The notes below the pieces were generated by a model. That model saw only the letters and a program-made list of their open reading frames with translations, did not search any database and was not told the origin of the DNA. Both the position numbers and the translations under genes were made by a program. Shown piece by piece: positions 43,223-52,700 of a stretch of 64,000 nucleotides of DNA (position 1 is the stretch's first letter; every line of letters begins with the position of its first letter). Source of the DNA: Deltaproteobacteria bacterium (GTDB taxonomy: Bacteria > Myxococcota_A > UBA9042 > PHBI01); assembly GCA_020632715.1 (NCBI GenBank), contig JACKFA010000005.1, positions 496,001 to 560,000 of the forward strand. The letters are read 5' to 3'.

Positions 43223-43672
43223 ATGAACCGCGCGCTCCGCCTCGTCGCCGGCGCGTTCCTCGGCGCCGTCGTCGGCGTCTCCGTCGGCGTCGCCCTCGAG
43301 GTCGTGCTCGGCGGCGCCGGGCTCGGCGTCGGCGCCGTCCTCGAGCGCTTCTTCGGCCACATCGGCCTCGCCATCGCCACCGGCGCGGCCGTCGGCGTCG
43401 TCGTGAGCGCCGTGCAGTCGCGCCCCGCGCCGCCAGGCGCCCCCTTCTCCCCGACGCGCCTCGCGCCCTGGGGCCGCGCCACCGCCGTCCTCGTCGGGAC
43501 CGCGGTCTTCGCCGGCGCCGTCGCGCGCCCGCTCGTCGACGGCTACAACCCCTGGGTCATCGTCATGTTCGCGTGCGTCGGCCTCGCCTTCGGGCTCGTC
43601 GCCGGGCTCGTCACGGGCGTGCTCCTGACGCGCGCCCCGGCGCCACCGAAGCGCGACGCCGAGCCGCTCTAG
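43223..43672 (+). CDS. Small hypothetical membrane protein
   Basis: Protein of 149 residues, not assigned to a family. It shows about four hydrophobic glycine/valine-rich segments (about 8-30, 46-64, 83-100 and 110-135), an arginine after the first two residues and a polar C terminus (KRDAEPL). It is therefore probably an inner-membrane protein. ATG 43223 has GGGAGG 5-6 bases upstream. A TAGCCT within a short GGTAG-C-CTACC hairpin (43186-43196) is a possible -10 element. Its stop overlaps the stop of the convergent beta-helix lipoprotein gene by three or four bases. Confidence 0.7.
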   Translation: MNRALRLVAGAFLGAVVGVSVGVALEVVLGGAGLGVGAVLERFFGHIGLAIATGAAVGVVVSAVQSRPAPPGAPFSPTRLAPWGRATAVLVGTAVFAGAVARPLVDGYNPWVIVMFACVGLAFGLVAGLVTGVLLTRAPAPPKRDAEPL

Positions 43673-44742
43673 CGCTCGAGAGCCCCGGCGCAGGCGCCGT
43701 CCTCGGGCCGCGCCTTGCCGGCGAGGTCGACCCCGCCGCCCTGCGCGAGCCCGCACGCCGCCGACCCCGCGCCCGGCGCCCACGGCTCGGCTCCCTCGCC
43801 CGCGAAGCCCGGCGCCGCCACGGTCGCGCCGCCGAGGTCGCTGTAGGCGTCCGCCGCGGCGGCCGAGAGCACCGAGCGCGCCACCGTCACGTGCCCCGGG
43901 AACGGCCCCGGCACGTCGAGCGCCGCCTTCCCGGCGAGCACGCTGTCGACCACCGCCACGTCGGGCGCGCGCGACGAGGTGCCCGACGCGTGGAGCGCCG
44001 CCGCCTCGCCCTCGGCCACGATGGTCGTGTTGGCGATCGCCGCGTCCGCCCCGTCGCGGACGCGCACGACGGCGTCCGTCGGCCCGCCCGCGCCGCGGAT
44101 GAGCGAGGTCTCGACCTTCAGCGACGCGATCCCGTCGACGAACACGCCCGGCGCGTCCGTCGCCTCGTTCGTGTCCACGCGGCAGCGCTCGAGCGCGACC
44201 GTCCCGCGATCGGCGTACACCGCGCCCCCCGGCCCCTGCCGCGCGACGTTGTCGCGCAGCGTGCAGCCGACGAGCCGCACCGTCGACATCCCCGTGAGCT
44301 GGACGCCCCCGCCGCCGCCCGAGGCGCTCCCGCCCTCGAGCGTGAGCCCCTCGAGGCGCACCTCGAGGTCGTCGTCCCGCACGGCCACGACGGGGCCGCC
44401 CTTCGCGGCGTCGAGCACCGCCTCGCCCGGCGCGCCGAGGCCGCGGAGCGTCACGCTGCGGCCGACCACGAGCGCCCCCTCGTAGCGACCCGCGCGCAGG
44501 CAGATCACGGCGCCCGCCTCCGCGGAGGCGACGGCCGCGCCGACGTCTGCGCCGGGGTCGAGGGTCACGACGCAGCCCGCGCCGTCGTTCGTCGAAGTCG
44601 CGCGGTCGGTCACGGCGGGCCTCCCTGGGGTCGCCTCGGTGGAGGGCGGGCTCGGCGCCACCCCCGGCTTCTCGGTCGTGCCGCAGGCGGCCGCGAGCAG
44701 CGCCGCCGCCGCGAGGGCGAGAGCCGCGGTCCTCGCGCGCAT
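43669..44742 (-). CDS. Right-handed beta-helix lipoprotein
   Basis: Exported lipoprotein of 357 residues. The signal peptide ends LLAAACGTTE, with lipidated C20. A proline/threonine-rich linker is followed by a parallel beta-helix region recognisable by repeating VxLxGxTLxG / VRLVGCTLRDN / VALERCRVDTNEA / LKVETSLIRG turns. The start CVVTLDPGADVGAAVASAEA, with GAVICLRAGRYEG, is the typical entry to pectate-lyase-like or NosD-like helices. Catalytic residues cannot be named, so carbohydrate binding or structural use is as likely as enzyme activity. The ATG at 44742 overlaps the stop of the calpain-like gene (ATGA), so the two are co-translated. Confidence 0.82.
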   Translation of the reverse strand: MRARTAALALAAAALLAAACGTTEKPGVAPSPPSTEATPGRPAVTDRATSTNDGAGCVVTLDPGADVGAAVASAEAGAVICLRAGRYEGALVVGRSVTLRGLGAPGEAVLDAAKGGPVVAVRDDDLEVRLEGLTLEGGSASGGGGGVQLTGMSTVRLVGCTLRDNVARQGPGGAVYADRGTVALERCRVDTNEATDAPGVFVDGIASLKVETSLIRGAGGPTDAVVRVRDGADAAIANTTIVAEGEAAALHASGTSSRAPDVAVVDSVLAGKAALDVPGPFPGHVTVARSVLSAAAADAYSDLGGATVAAPGFAGEGAEPWAPGAGSAACGLAQGGGVDLAGKARPEDGACAGALER

Positions 44743-46574
44743 CAGCCCTTCGGCGGGAGCGTCGCGTTGACCGCGATGGTCTCGAAGTACTCGCGGAACT
44801 GCGCGGCCGTCATGGGCTTCGGGTGCTTGTGCGCCGCCGGCCCCCACGGGTTGTGGAAGAGGAGCGTCTCGCCCTGGACCCCGCGGAACATATAGGCGTG
44901 GTCGCCGTGGATGTTCAGGCCCTGGTTGAGCGTGCCCTCGAACTGGTAGCTCGCCTCGAGGTCCTTCGCGTCGGCCGGCGCGAGATCCTTCTTGTAGGTC
45001 AGCGCGGCCTTGCCGGTGTCGTACGCGATGGACCCGCTGTCGACCGAGGCGCCCGCGAGCTTGCCCTTCTTGTCGTCCGTGGCGGTGCCGCCCTTCCCGG
45101 CCGCGTCCTTCACCTTGACCGTGCCCTTGACGATCTCGGCGGCCATGCCCTGCTCGTCGGTGAGCGCGCCCTTGAACGACCCGCCCGCGCCCTCGAAGAG
45201 CCCGGTCTTCGAGGTCTGCTGGATCCAGTCGCGCGTGCCGCAGACGACCGCCTTGTTCTCCTTCTGCCACTGCGCGAACGTCGCGATGACGTCCTCCTCC
45301 TTCGGCATCGCGGAGCTCACCGACTTCACGCCGGTGATGGCCTCCATCGCCTTCGAGGACTGGCCGCCCTTCTGGATGGCGGTGTAGCCGCCCTGCCACT
45401 GCGCGTAGGCCTTCTCGATGAGCGCGGGCCACAGGGCCTGCGACACCGGGTTGAACGCCGTGTCGCTCTGCGCGTAGGTGGTGCGCTTCTGGCCCTGGTA
45501 GCTCGGGAGGTAGCTGTCGACGGTCTCCGTGTGGGGCTTGAAGGTCTTCCCGTCCTTCTGGAGCTCGTAGAACGTGATGGTGTAGGTGCCGTCACCGTTG
45601 TCCTTGACGGCCTTCTTGATGATCTCCGGGTTCGCGGCCGCGACCGCGCCCATGCCGGAGATGAGGTAGCAGTCGCCGAGCGCGCCCTGGTCGACGTCCA
45701 TGACGCTCGGCTCGCCGAGGAACGCCTTCCCCTCGTACTTCTGGTAGGTGTACGCCTGGGTCTTGCCGTCGTCGTCGGTCGAGATCCGCGGCTGCGTCTT
45801 GAAGAGCTTCGGGTCGATGGTCCCCTCGACCTCCTTCCCGGAGTGCACGAGGACCTTCAGCATCCCGTCGGCGCCGGCGCCCTGCGACTCGCAGGCGTCG
45901 CCCGCCTTGAGCGCGAGCTTCGAGCCGTCGGCCTTCACGAGCTCGGTGTCGCTCGTGACCATGCCGAAGGTGCCGCTGCGCGGGATCTCGACCTTCGGCT
46001 TCTCGGCCTCCGGCGCGGGCGCGGGCGCGGGCGTCGCGTCCTTCTTGACGGCGCCGATGAACGTGGCGCGGATCTGCGCGTCGTCGAGCAGCGTGTCGAT
46101 GGAGACGCCCTCGGCGAAGCTGTACGCGGCCTCCACGGCGACGAGGAGCTCGAGGAAGATGTCGTCCTCGGCGGCGCGCTCGAGCGGGGCCTTCCCCTCC
46201 TGCGTCGCGGCCTTGTAGGCGGAGACAGCGCCCGCCCAGACGCCCTGCCCCTTCAGCGCCGCGACGACCTTGGCGACCGTGGGCGCGTCGAGCTTGTCGA
46301 GCGTCGGCTTGGTGGTGTTCTTCCTCTGGACCGCGAGGCGCTGCACGGGCGCGGCCGCGGCCGCGCCGCCCTCGGCCGGCTTCGCCTGGACGGGCGCGCC
46401 GGGGGCGAGCGTGGCCTGGACGGGCGCGAGGTAGGCCGCCCCGGCGTCGAAGGACATGCCGCGGAGGGCGTCGTGCGCGCCGTTGTCGGCCTTCGCCTGG
46501 ACGGCGGCCGCGCCTCCGGCCGGGCGGGCCTGGGCGAGCGCTGACGACTGTGCCTGTGCCTGGACGTGCTGCAC
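44742..46574 (-). CDS. Calpain-like (C2 family) cysteine protease with export-like N terminus
   Basis: Protein of 610 residues starting at GTG 46574 (GAGGGG about 8 bases upstream). The C2 protease core has all three expected catalytic residues: Cys302 in QGALGDCYLISG, His559 in NIHGDHAYMFRG, and Asn575 in FHNPWG. Residues about 200-265 look like an SH3-type beta domain (GTFGMVTSDTELVKADGSKL). Residues 1-90 are low-complexity, rich in VQ, AQA and AKP, with the motif LRGMSFDAGAAYLAPVQ. I have seen similar VQ-rich leaders on proteins associated with contractile injection systems and DUF4157, but no such system lies in this window. There is no Sec signal peptide. Co-transcription with the surface lipoprotein downstream suggests an envelope or prey-directed role (inference). 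Confidence 0.85.
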   Translation of the reverse strand: MQHVQAQAQSSALAQARPAGGAAAVQAKADNGAHDALRGMSFDAGAAYLAPVQATLAPGAPVQAKPAEGGAAAAAPVQRLAVQRKNTTKPTLDKLDAPTVAKVVAALKGQGVWAGAVSAYKAATQEGKAPLERAAEDDIFLELLVAVEAAYSFAEGVSIDTLLDDAQIRATFIGAVKKDATPAPAPAPEAEKPKVEIPRSGTFGMVTSDTELVKADGSKLALKAGDACESQGAGADGMLKVLVHSGKEVEGTIDPKLFKTQPRISTDDDGKTQAYTYQKYEGKAFLGEPSVMDVDQGALGDCYLISGMGAVAAANPEIIKKAVKDNGDGTYTITFYELQKDGKTFKPHTETVDSYLPSYQGQKRTTYAQSDTAFNPVSQALWPALIEKAYAQWQGGYTAIQKGGQSSKAMEAITGVKSVSSAMPKEEDVIATFAQWQKENKAVVCGTRDWIQQTSKTGLFEGAGGSFKGALTDEQGMAAEIVKGTVKVKDAAGKGGTATDDKKGKLAGASVDSGSIAYDTGKAALTYKKDLAPADAKDLEASYQFEGTLNQGLNIHGDHAYMFRGVQGETLLFHNPWGPAAHKHPKPMTAAQFREYFETIAVNATLPPKG

Positions 46575-46711
46575 GATGGAGCCCCTCGGGACCGCGACCC
46601 TGGAGTCAGGCTACCTGGCTTCGGAGGCCGCTGGCAAGGCAATCCGGGGGCGCCGGGAAACCGGCCGGGACGCCGCCCCGGAGGGGGCGCCCCGGTCGGG
46701 GTCGGCTCAGA

Positions 46712-49700
46712 TCAGGGACCGGCCTCGCAGACGTTCGTGCCCAGGTTGCAGGTCTCGCCGTTCGGGTTCCCGGCGCAGTCGCCGTTCCCGAGGCACTCGA
46801 CGCACGTGTGGTCCGCCTTGCAGAACTCGCCGCTCGGGTTGCCCGCGCAGTCTCCGCTGTCGATGCACTCGACCACGTTGAACTTCACCTCGACGATGCT
46901 GCAGAGGTCCTCGAGCGCCGAGCAGGTCTCGCACACCTTCACGAAGCAGCTGTCCGGCCCCGTCGCCGACATGCCCACGTAGCTGAACGTGTCGCCCGTG
47001 AGGTCGCAGACGCCGTCGCTGCCCGGCGCGCTGCCGGCCGAGATCGAGGAGTCGAAGGTCCCCATGGCGCTGCTGTCGACGAACACCGAGTGGATCTCCG
47101 ACCCCATCGGGGCGGCGGTCACCGTGCCGAAGGTGTCGACGAGCTCCGTCCCGATCGAGTACGTCACGGTGCCGTTCGGCACCACGAGCGCCGGCTGCGC
47201 GGCCGGATCCACGAGCACCGGCGGGTCGTTCCACACCGCCGTCCACGTGCCGTCGACGCAGCCCGGGGTGTGGGCGTCGTCGTCGCAGGCGTGGACGTCG
47301 ATCGGGTACGACGCCGCGGTCGTGTCGGCCGGGGTGAACGTGAAGGTCCCGGCGACGGTGTCGGCCGAGGCCCCGCTCGCCACCGTGCTGAGCGAGCTCG
47401 CGTCGAGGCCGTCGCCGTCCGGATCCGAGAAGAACTGCGTGGTCAGGTCGATGGACTGCGACGCCGTCCCGCCCGCCGCGACGCACGTCAGCGGCGCCGG
47501 CGAGAACACCGGCGGCGCGTTCAGGACGATGGTCACCGTCGCCGTGTCGTGCGCCGACGTCACCGTCGGGTGCGTGATCTGGTAGGTGAACGAGTCCTCG
47601 TAGTCCGTCGCGCAGTCGGCGACCGCGTCGCCCGAGAAGCTGTAGGACACGTCGCCCGCGAGGATGTTGACCGTGCCGCCGCACGCCGTCGTGCTCTGGC
47701 CGGCGAGCGAGACGGTACCGTCGTCGTTGCTGTCGTTCGCGAGCAGCTCGGTCGCCGTGTACGTGGCGGTCGTCGGCGGCGCCGTGAGCAGGGTGTACAC
47801 GGTGTCCGCCACCGCGTCGGGCGCGGCGTAGACCGTGAACGGCACCTCCACGACCGAGCAGAGGTCGGTCGCCGTGCCGCACACCTCGCACACCTGAACG
47901 AAGCAGCTGTCCGCCCCCGGCGTGGTGCCCGCGGTCACGACGACGTCGGTCCCGACGACGTCGCAGAGGTTGTCGCCGCTCGCGCTGAGCGTCGTCGTGT
48001 CGAACGTCCCGTCGCTCGCGTCGGACACCGTCGGCGCCGTCACCTCGGCGCCGGACTGCACGCCGACCTCCGAGCCGGTCCCGACGTAGTAGTCGCCCGA
48101 CGCGAAGGTCGCCGTCCCGTTCGTGACCAGGTCCTTCGCCGTCACCACCGCCACCATCTCGGGCGGGTCGTCCCACACCACGGTCCAGGTCCCGTCGTCG
48201 CACCCGGGCGCCGTCGAGGCGTCGCACGCGTGGACGGTGACCGAGTACGTGTCCGCGACCGACGTCGACGTCGGCGTCCACGTGAGCACGCTGCCCGTGT
48301 GGCTCCCGGTCCCGCCGGTGCCGGTCCCGGTGATCGAGGCGTTGTCGAGCCCGCTCGCGTCCGGGTCCGTGAAGACCGTGCTCACGTCGAGGTCCGCGCT
48401 GGCCGTGTCGACCGGGACGCAGCTGAACGTGTCGGCCACCGTCGGCGCGCGGTTCAGCGTCACGGTCACCGTCGCGGTCGAGCAGGAGGTCGGCACGATG
48501 GGGCTGCACACCTCGTAGTCGAAGGTGTCGTGGTAGGGGTCGCTGCACCCGGCCCCGCTCGTCGGCGAGGTGTAGTCCACGTTGGCGCCGTTCACGACGG
48601 CCGTGCCGCCGCAGGTCGTCGCGGAGCCGCCCACGATCGTGAGCGTCGTGGGGTCGGCGTCGGTGTCGTTCGCCGTGAGCGACGCCTTGGAGAAGGAGTC
48701 GGAGCCGCCCTCGAGCACGGTGCGCGCGTCGTCGCCGCCCGTCGGGGCGAGGACGACGTTGAGCGCGATCTCGGTGATCGCGCACACGCCCGGCGCAGCA
48801 CCACAGTCCTCGCAGACCCGCACGAAGCAGCTGTCCGCGCCGCTCGAGGCGCTCGCGGTGTAGCGGACCGCGTTGCCGACGCCGTCGTAGGTGCAGACGC
48901 CGCGCGTCGTGTTGGCGGTCGCCCCCCAGCCGCTCGTCCCGTTCGCCGACACCGTCACGGTCGTCGCCGTGCTCACGGCGCCCGTCGTCGTGATGATCTC
49001 GCTCTCCGGGAAGCTCGCGGTCGTGAGCGCGACCACGTTGGTCGTGTTCCCGCCCGTGTAGTTCGCGAGCGTCGCCGGGTCGTTCCACGTCGCCGACCAC
49101 GTGCCGGTGTCGCAGCCCGGCGCCGACGAGTCGTCGCACGCCGTGACCGTCACCGAGTAGGTCGTCGCCGTGCTCGGCGTCGTCGGGGTCCACGTCAGGC
49201 TCGTGCCCGAGCGCGCCGCGGTCCCGCCGGTGCCGGCGCCCATGATCGACGTCGGGTCGAGCGCGTTGCCGGCGTCGGGGTCGCTGTAGAGCGGCGGGAT
49301 CGCGATCGTCGCGCTCGCCGTGCCCGTCGCGACGCAGGTCGCCGTGTCGCCGAGGGTGGGATTCCGGTTCACGGTCACGGTGACCGTCGCCGTGTCGCAG
49401 CTCGTCGGGACCGCGGGGCTACACACCTGGTAGTCGAACGTGTCGACGTAGCCGCACGACCCGAGGGCCGCGGCGCCAGGCGCCGTGTAGCTCACGTTGC
49501 CGCCCGCGAAGCTCACCGTGCCGCCGCAGGTCGTCGAGGCGCCGCTGAGCGAGAAGCTCGCGACCGCCGCGTCCGTGTCGTTCGAGACGAGGTCCGTCGC
49601 GGCGAAGGTGCCGGTGGCCGGCGTGCCCTCGAGCACGGTGCGGGCGTCGTCGTTGGCGACCGGGGGCGCCGAGATGCTGAACGCGACGCTCACGTTCGAG

Positions 49701-52700
49701 CAGACGGGGCTCTCGGAGCACGCCTCGCAGATCCGCACGACGCAGGTCGCCGAGCCCGAGGTGCCGCCCGCGGCGAACGACACCATGTCGGTCGAGTGCT
49801 CACCCGAGCCCGCCACGATGGAGCACGTCCCGAGCGCCGGCTGCGGCAGCACGATCGTCACGCCCGAGAGCGGATCACCGCTCTGCACGCCCTCGACGTT
49901 GAGGTCGTCGATGAGCGTCGCGACGTCGACCGTCGCGGACGTCGACTGGATCACGTTCGTCGCCGCCGGCGTCGCGAGCACCGGCGGATCGTTCCACACG
50001 GCGGTCCAGGTGGCGTCGTCGCAGCCCGGGGTGGAGACGTCGTCGCAGACGTGCAGGCCGATCGTGTAGATCGCCGCGAGGTCGCGGTTGTCCGGGGCGA
50101 AGGTGACGATGCTGCTCGCGGTGGTCGCGAGGCCGTTCGCCGCCGTCGGCGTGATCGCGCCGATGCCGTCGCCGTCCGGGTCCGTGAAGAGCGTGGCCAC
50201 GTCGCGCACGTCGCGCGTCGTCCCGACCGGCACGCAGTGGAACGTGTCGGACACGACCGGCAGCTGGTTGATGCGCACGGACACCGTCGCCGTCGCGCAG
50301 ACCGCCGGATCGAGGGGGCTGCAGAGCGTGTAGGTGAAGGCGTCGTTCCACGGCGTCGAGCAGAGGCTCGGATCCGCCGGCGGCGTGTAGGTCACCGCGG
50401 AGAGGTCGCCGGCGGCCTCGGCCGTGCCGCAGCTCGCCGTGTCGTCGACCGTGAGCGTCGTCGCGTCGAACGCGCTGTCGTTCGCCTCGAGCTCGGCCGC
50501 GACGTCGAGGACGAGGTCCGCGTCGGTCTCGAGGATGACGAAGCTGTCGTCGCCGAGCATCGGCGTCGGCGCGACCTGGCACACCCCGCCGATCGGCTGG
50601 CAGTAGTTCGAGAGGCAGTCGCCGTTGACCTTGCAGCCCTTGTCCGGCCCGCACTTCCCGCAGTCGGTGCCGCCGCAGTCGACGTCGGTCTCCGTGCCCG
50701 TCCCGAGGACGTGCTGGAAGTTGTCGGAGCAGGTCGCGTCGTGGCACGTGAGCGTGCAGTCGGCGCGGTTGTCGTTCTGGCCTGCGTCGTCGCACTCCTC
50801 GGTGCCGACGGTCATGCCGTCGCCGCAGATCTCGGTGCACACGCCGCCGACGCCCGACGCCGCCGGGCACGCCCAGCCGGGCTGCGCGGCGCACGAGACG
50901 CAGCCGCCGCTCGCCGTCGCCGCGCCCTCGTCACAGGTCTCGACGCCGCGCACGAGGCCGTCGCCGCAGGTCGGGGTGCACGCGCCGCCGGCGCCGTTCG
51001 AGCCCTGGTTGATCGGGCAGTCCCAGCCCGTCTCGACGCGGCAGCCCGTGTCGCAGCCGTCGCCCGAGCGCGTGCGGCAGTTGACGCTGCCGGGGCAGTC
51101 CGTGTCGAGCGAGCAGGACGAGCCGTCGTCGCACTTCTTGCCGTCGTCGCAGGCCTCCTCGCCGCGGACGAGCCCGTCGCCGCAGATCGGCGCGCAGACG
51201 CCGCCGAGCGTCACCTGGAAGCCGTTGCCGGTCGGGCACGCGTAGGCGCCCTCCTGCTGGCAGTTCTCGTCGCAGCCGTCGCCCGGGTTGGTGTTGCCGT
51301 CGTCGCAGTTCTCGGAGCCGCGGATGACGAAGTCACCGCACACCGCGGTGCACGTGCCGCCGCCCGCGGGGCAGTCCCAGCCGATCTCGGTGCGGCAGTT
51401 GGCGTCGCAGCCGTCGCCCGGGTCGGTGTCGTTGTCGTCGCAGGTCTCGAGGCCGCGCGTGATCCCGTCGCCGCAGTTCGGCGTGCAGGGGCCGCCGAGC
51501 CCGTTCAGGACGCCCTGGCACGTCCAGCCCGTCTCCTCCTGGCAGCTGTCGCTGCAGCCGTCGCCGGCCTCGGCGTCGCCGTCGTCGCAGGTCTCGCCGG
51601 GGCGGATCCGCAGGTCACCACAGATCGTGGAGCAGGCGCCGCCCACGCCGCCGGCGGTCGGGCAGTCCCAGCCGGCCTCGAGCACGCAGGTGTCGCTGCA
51701 GCCGTCGCCGGCGCGCGTCTGGCACGTGCTCGCGTCGGTGCAGTCGCCGTCCTCGACGCACGCCGAGCCGTCGGCGCACTGCTTGCCGTCGTCGCAGCTC
51801 TCCTTCCCGCGGACGAGCCCGTCGCCGCACACCTCGAAGCACGGCTCGCCGAGCGTCGGGCAGCTCCAGCCGCTCTCGCGGATGCAGTCGCTGTCGCAGC
51901 CGTCCCCGGCGAGCGCGTTCCCGTCGTCGCAGGTCTCGTTGTAGTTGAGGTAGCTGTCGCCGCAGATCTCGACCGACTGGCAGTCCGCCGAGCAGCCCGT
52001 GCCGTCGCGCGGGACGCACGTCGTGTCGACGAGCCCGCTGCACTCGGCCTCGGAGACGCAGGACGTGCCGTCGGAGCAGAAGCTGCCGAGGTCGCAGATC
52101 TCCGCGGGGACGACCGGGTTCGAGCCGACCGTCACCTTGTAGGGGTTCAGCGTGCCGTCGCCGCAGACCTCCTCGGAGCGGCAGTCGGCGCTGCAGCCGT
52201 CGCCGTTCGTGTTGTTCCCGTCGTCGCAGACCTCGCCGCGCGAGCGGTTCAGCTTGCCGTCGCCGCAGAAGGCGAGGCTGCAGTCGGTGTTGCAGGTCAC
52301 CGACTCGGCCGTCTCGCCGCCGATGACGCCCGCGCCGTTGTCGCAGAACTCGCCGGCCGTGAAGTTCACGATGCCGTCGCCGCACTCGGGGAGCGTGCAG
52401 TCGTAGTTGCAGTTCGCGGTGTTGTTCGGCCCGTCGTCGCACTCCTCGACGCGGGTCGCGGGCGCCGGGCAGTCCGCGGAGCTCCCGACGCCGTTGACCT
52501 TCTGATCGCCGCAGATGTTGCAGGAGCAGGTGTCCGCGAGGCAGCGCCCGGTGTCGCCGTTGAAGGGCGCCGTGGTGCCCTCGATGGCCGGATCGCCGTC
52601 GTCGCACTGCTCGCCCGGATCCTTCCGCTCGTTGCCGCAGCTGATGAAGCGGCACGTCGCGGAGCAGTGGTTCGGGCTGAGATCCGTGCCGTTCAGGAGC

